Assembly (NCBI RefSeq): GCF_001295925.1
Contig: NZ_LJHQ01000045.1
Coordinates: forward strand, 50,815 to 114,814
Length of the DNA stretch: 64,000 nt
Direction of reading: 5' to 3'
Source: Allobosea sp. AAP35
GTDB taxonomy: Bacteria; Pseudomonadota; Alphaproteobacteria; Rhizobiales; Beijerinckiaceae
In this document: piece after piece, positions 61,893 through 64,000 of the stretch
Layout: every line of letters starts with the position of its first letter
Numbering within the stretch: position 1 is the stretch's first letter
Notes under the pieces: model-generated
What the model saw: the letters and a program-made list of their open reading frames with translations, nothing else
What the model was told of the DNA's origin: nothing
Databases searched by the model: none
Made by a program: the position numbers and the translations under genes

Positions 61893-62924
61893 TCAAGACC
61901 CCGCAGCCGCCTTCTTGGCGAAGGTATCGATAAAGGTCGTCTTCAGATCGACCTTTGACGTGGCCAGTTCCGGATCGAGCAGCTTGAGCGCGTCATACAT
62001 GCTCTTCATCGCCTCGGGGCTGGACACGCCGCTGCGCGAATAACTTTCCAGCGAGTTCTTCACCGCCCGCAGATAGAGCGGCTTGTCACCGAGATGATAC
62101 TCAGCCGGCACGAGATCGGCGACGTCTTCCGGCTTGGCGGTTTCAAGCCATTTCAGCGCCTTGACGAAGGCGTTGGCGAGCTTTTGCGTCGTCACCGGAT
62201 TCTTCTCGGCGAAATCGCCCTTGAGATAGAGTACCGCCGCCGGGTTCGAGCCGCCGAACAGCGCCTTGGTGCCGGCCTCGGTGCGCGTATCGATCAGCGC
62301 CACGACATCGCCATCGGCCTCGAGCTTCGAGGTGACGGGGTCGAGATGCGAGATGATGTCGACCTGCTTCTGCTTCATCGCCGCCACCGCGCTGGCGCCC
62401 GCGCCGACGCCGATGATCGCGGCATCGCTCGCCTTCAACCCGGCCTTGACCATGGCGTATTGCGCGGTCAGCGCCGTCGAGGAGCCCGGCGCGGTGACGC
62501 CAATCTTGAGGCCCTTGAAGTCGGCCGCCGACTTGACCTTGTCGACGAGATCCTTGCGCACCGCGATGGTGATGCCGGGAAAGCGCCCGAGCTCGACCAC
62601 GGCGCGAATGTCCTGGCCCTTGGCCTGCATCCGGATGGTGTGCTCATAGGCGCCGGTGACGACATCGACCGAGCCGCCGACCAGCGCCTGCAGCGATTTC
62701 GCGCCGCCGCCGAAATCGTTGATCGTGACGTCGAGCCCCTCATCCTTGAAGAAACCCTTCCGCTCGGCGACCGTCAGCGGGAGATAATACAAAAGCTGCT
62801 TGCCGCCGACGCCGAGCGTCAGCTTGGCCTTTTCGGCGGCCTGGGCGAGCGCGGCATGGGGCGAAAAGCCGATCGCGGTGGCGAGGGCGAGCGCAGCAAG
62901 CGCCGCGCGGCGTGAAATCGTCAT
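61893..62924 (-). CDS. NitT/TauT-type ABC transporter substrate-binding protein
   Basis: Periplasmic binding protein of 343 residues. Signal peptide MTISRRAALAALALATAIGF with a likely cut after ALAQA. The mature protein has the NMT1/THI5-like pattern YYLPLTVAERKGFFKDEGLD and SLQALVGGSVDVVTGAYEHT, and GLKIGVTAPGSSTALTAQYA. Members bind sulfonates, nitrate, thiamine precursors or similar; the ligand cannot be picked. The permease is encoded 205 bases upstream on the same strand with a palindromic repeat in between. The ATPase is not in the window. Confidence 0.9.
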   Translation of the reverse strand: MTISRRAALAALALATAIGFSPHAALAQAAEKAKLTLGVGGKQLLYYLPLTVAERKGFFKDEGLDVTINDFGGGAKSLQALVGGSVDVVTGAYEHTIRMQAKGQDIRAVVELGRFPGITIAVRKDLVDKVKSAADFKGLKIGVTAPGSSTALTAQYAMVKAGLKASDAAIIGVGAGASAVAAMKQKQVDIISHLDPVTSKLEADGDVVALIDTRTEAGTKALFGGSNPAAVLYLKGDFAEKNPVTTQKLANAFVKALKWLETAKPEDVADLVPAEYHLGDKPLYLRAVKNSLESYSRSGVSSPEAMKSMYDALKLLDPELATSKVDLKTTFIDTFAKKAAAGS

Positions 62925-63030
62925 GGGTGTTCCTCCGGTTGGCGTGATTTGCGCTTCTGAACGAGCGCATTGGGAAACAGGTTAGGCGAGATGGCAGCCG
63001 ACGGGCAACTGTCGCGTCATCGCGATAGTC

Positions 63031-63109
63031 CGTCATTGCGAGCGCAGCGAAGCAATCCAGCGTTTCGCGCTCCGTCGCCTGGATTGCTTCGCTGCGCTCG
63101 CAACGACGG
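63031..63109. repeat. Palindromic intergenic repeat, family D
   Basis: A 25-base perfect stem: 63036-63060 (TTGCGAGCGCAGCGAAGCAA followed by TCCAG) pairs with 63079-63103, joined by an 18-base GC-rich loop. It lies inside the ABC transporter gene pair, between permease and binding protein genes, and might adjust their relative expression. Confidence 0.85.
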
Positions 63110-63129
63110 CAGAGCGTTCGCATCGCCGC

Positions 63130-63918
63130 TCACACCGTCGTCGAACTCTGCACTGGCCGCCACACCAGAAGCCGCTTCTCGACCATGGTCACGACGGAAT
63201 CGATCGCGATCACGAAGATCGTCAGGATCAGCATGCCCGAGAACACCCCGGTGACGTCGAAGACGCTCTCGGCCTCCTGGATCTTGTAACCCAGCCCCGC
63301 AGACGAGCCGAGATATTCGCCGACCACCGCGCCGATCAGCGCAAAGCCGACCGAGGTGTGCAGGGAGGAGAACATCCAGGTCAGCGCCGAGGGCCAGTAG
63401 ACGTGCCGGAAGAGCTGGCGCTCGTTCATGCCGAGCATGCGGGCATTGGCCAGCACCGTCGGCGAGACCTCGCGCACGCCCTGATAGACGTTGAAGAAGA
63501 CGATGAAGAACACCAGCGTGAAGCCCAGCGCCACCTTCGACCAGATCCCCAGACCAAACCAGAGCGCGAAGATCGGCGCCAGCACGACGCGCGGCAGGGC
63601 GTTGGCCGCCTTGATATACGGATCGAACACCGCCGCCAGCAGCTCGCGACGGGCAAAGGTGAAGCCGAAGAAGATGCCGGCCGCCGAGCCGATGACGAAG
63701 GCCAGCACCGTCTCCGTTAGCGTGATGCCGATATGCCAGTAGATCTCGGTGCCGGTGAGCTGGTTCCAGGTCCGGCCGATCACGGCGGCCGGCGTCGAGA
63801 AGAAGAACTGGATCGTCTTGACGTCGCCCATGATCGGATAGGCGGTGACGACGTGCCAGATCAGCAGGAAGCCGACCATCACCATGGCCTGGAGAAACAG
63901 GAGTTTGGCGCGCTTCAT
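63130..63918 (-). CDS. NitT/TauT-type ABC transporter permease
   Basis: Inner-membrane permease of 262 residues with about six helices (start LLFLQAMVMVGFLLIWHVV). The EAA-like loop reads VLANARMLGMNERQLFRHVYWPSAL. ATG at 63918 has GGGAG six bases upstream; an in-frame start at 63939 is less likely. It pairs with the binding protein at 61893 and needs an ATPase that probably lies beyond the right edge. Confidence 0.9.
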   Translation of the reverse strand: MKRAKLLFLQAMVMVGFLLIWHVVTAYPIMGDVKTIQFFFSTPAAVIGRTWNQLTGTEIYWHIGITLTETVLAFVIGSAAGIFFGFTFARRELLAAVFDPYIKAANALPRVVLAPIFALWFGLGIWSKVALGFTLVFFIVFFNVYQGVREVSPTVLANARMLGMNERQLFRHVYWPSALTWMFSSLHTSVGFALIGAVVGEYLGSSAGLGYKIQEAESVFDVTGVFSGMLILTIFVIAIDSVVTMVEKRLLVWRPVQSSTTV

Positions 63919-63965
63919 GGCGTCGCTCCCTGACCACAACCGACTGGGCCGGGCGCGACGCTGCT

Positions 63966-63992
63966 CCCTCCCCCCGCTTGCGGTGGGGAGGG
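63966..63992. repeat. Palindromic repeat, family E, at right edge
   Basis: CCCTCCCC (63966-63973) pairs with GGGGAGGG (63985-63992) around a CC-GCTTGC core, then GGTTGGGGTG runs to the window end. It looks like another dispersed palindrome, and the element may continue outside. Confidence 0.5.
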
Positions 63993-64000
63993 TTGGGGTG

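Overview
The window is strongly GC-rich bacterial chromosome, densely packed and without phage, integrase or transposase genes. Protein families, a GTTC-N7-GTTC LexA-type site, GCTANAWC-like -10 elements and palindromic intergenic repeats point to an alphaproteobacterium of the order Hyphomicrobiales. A Bosea-like genus is my best guess, from gene content only.

Layout. 1-8.6 kb: Kef-type antiporter (5' partial), a PlcP-like metallophosphoesterase/glycosyltransferase pair, an SDR-fold protein lacking catalytic residues, an EamA exporter, an XRE-cupin regulator with two palindromes before its start, a PRISE-type enone reductase homologue, and an Xre/RES toxin-antitoxin pair. 8.7-16 kb: seven same-strand genes: DctP-DctQ-DctM TRAP transporter, rhodanese, molybdenum hydroxylase large subunit and two cytochromes c. 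16.3-19.9 kb: BON-LysM protein with a clear terminator, a heme-binding protein and a YfhO-like membrane protein. 20-23.4 kb: urate catabolism (PuuD, UraH and a PuuE-UraD fusion), together covering urate to allantoate. 23.5-27.2 kb: an SDR and the radical SAM/UdgX couple behind a LexA-type box.

27.4-43.9 kb: glycogen and alpha-glucan metabolism: glgP, two glgX paralogues, glgA, glgB, malQ and treY; glgC and treZ are not present. 44-51 kb: SNF2-like helicase, M20 peptidase, Pro-rich small protein, a second TRAP permease pair without a binding protein, a PAS-like protein and tRNA-Lys(CTT). 51.3-54.8 kb: NCS2 permease and leuA, preceded by a short reading frame with five consecutive Leu codons and a stem-loop, read here as a leucine leader (attenuator-like). 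54.8-64 kb: YoaK-type membrane protein, lipoprotein, a tight pdxY-EEP-phzF-Nudix cluster followed by an M3 peptidase, and part of a NitT/TauT-type ABC transporter.

Many genes overlap by ATGA, GTGA or TGATG, and these overlaps were used to fix starts. At least five families of long palindromic repeats sit between genes. The two most informative regulatory observations are the LexA-type box in front of the radical SAM/UdgX pair and the Leu-run leader upstream of leuA.
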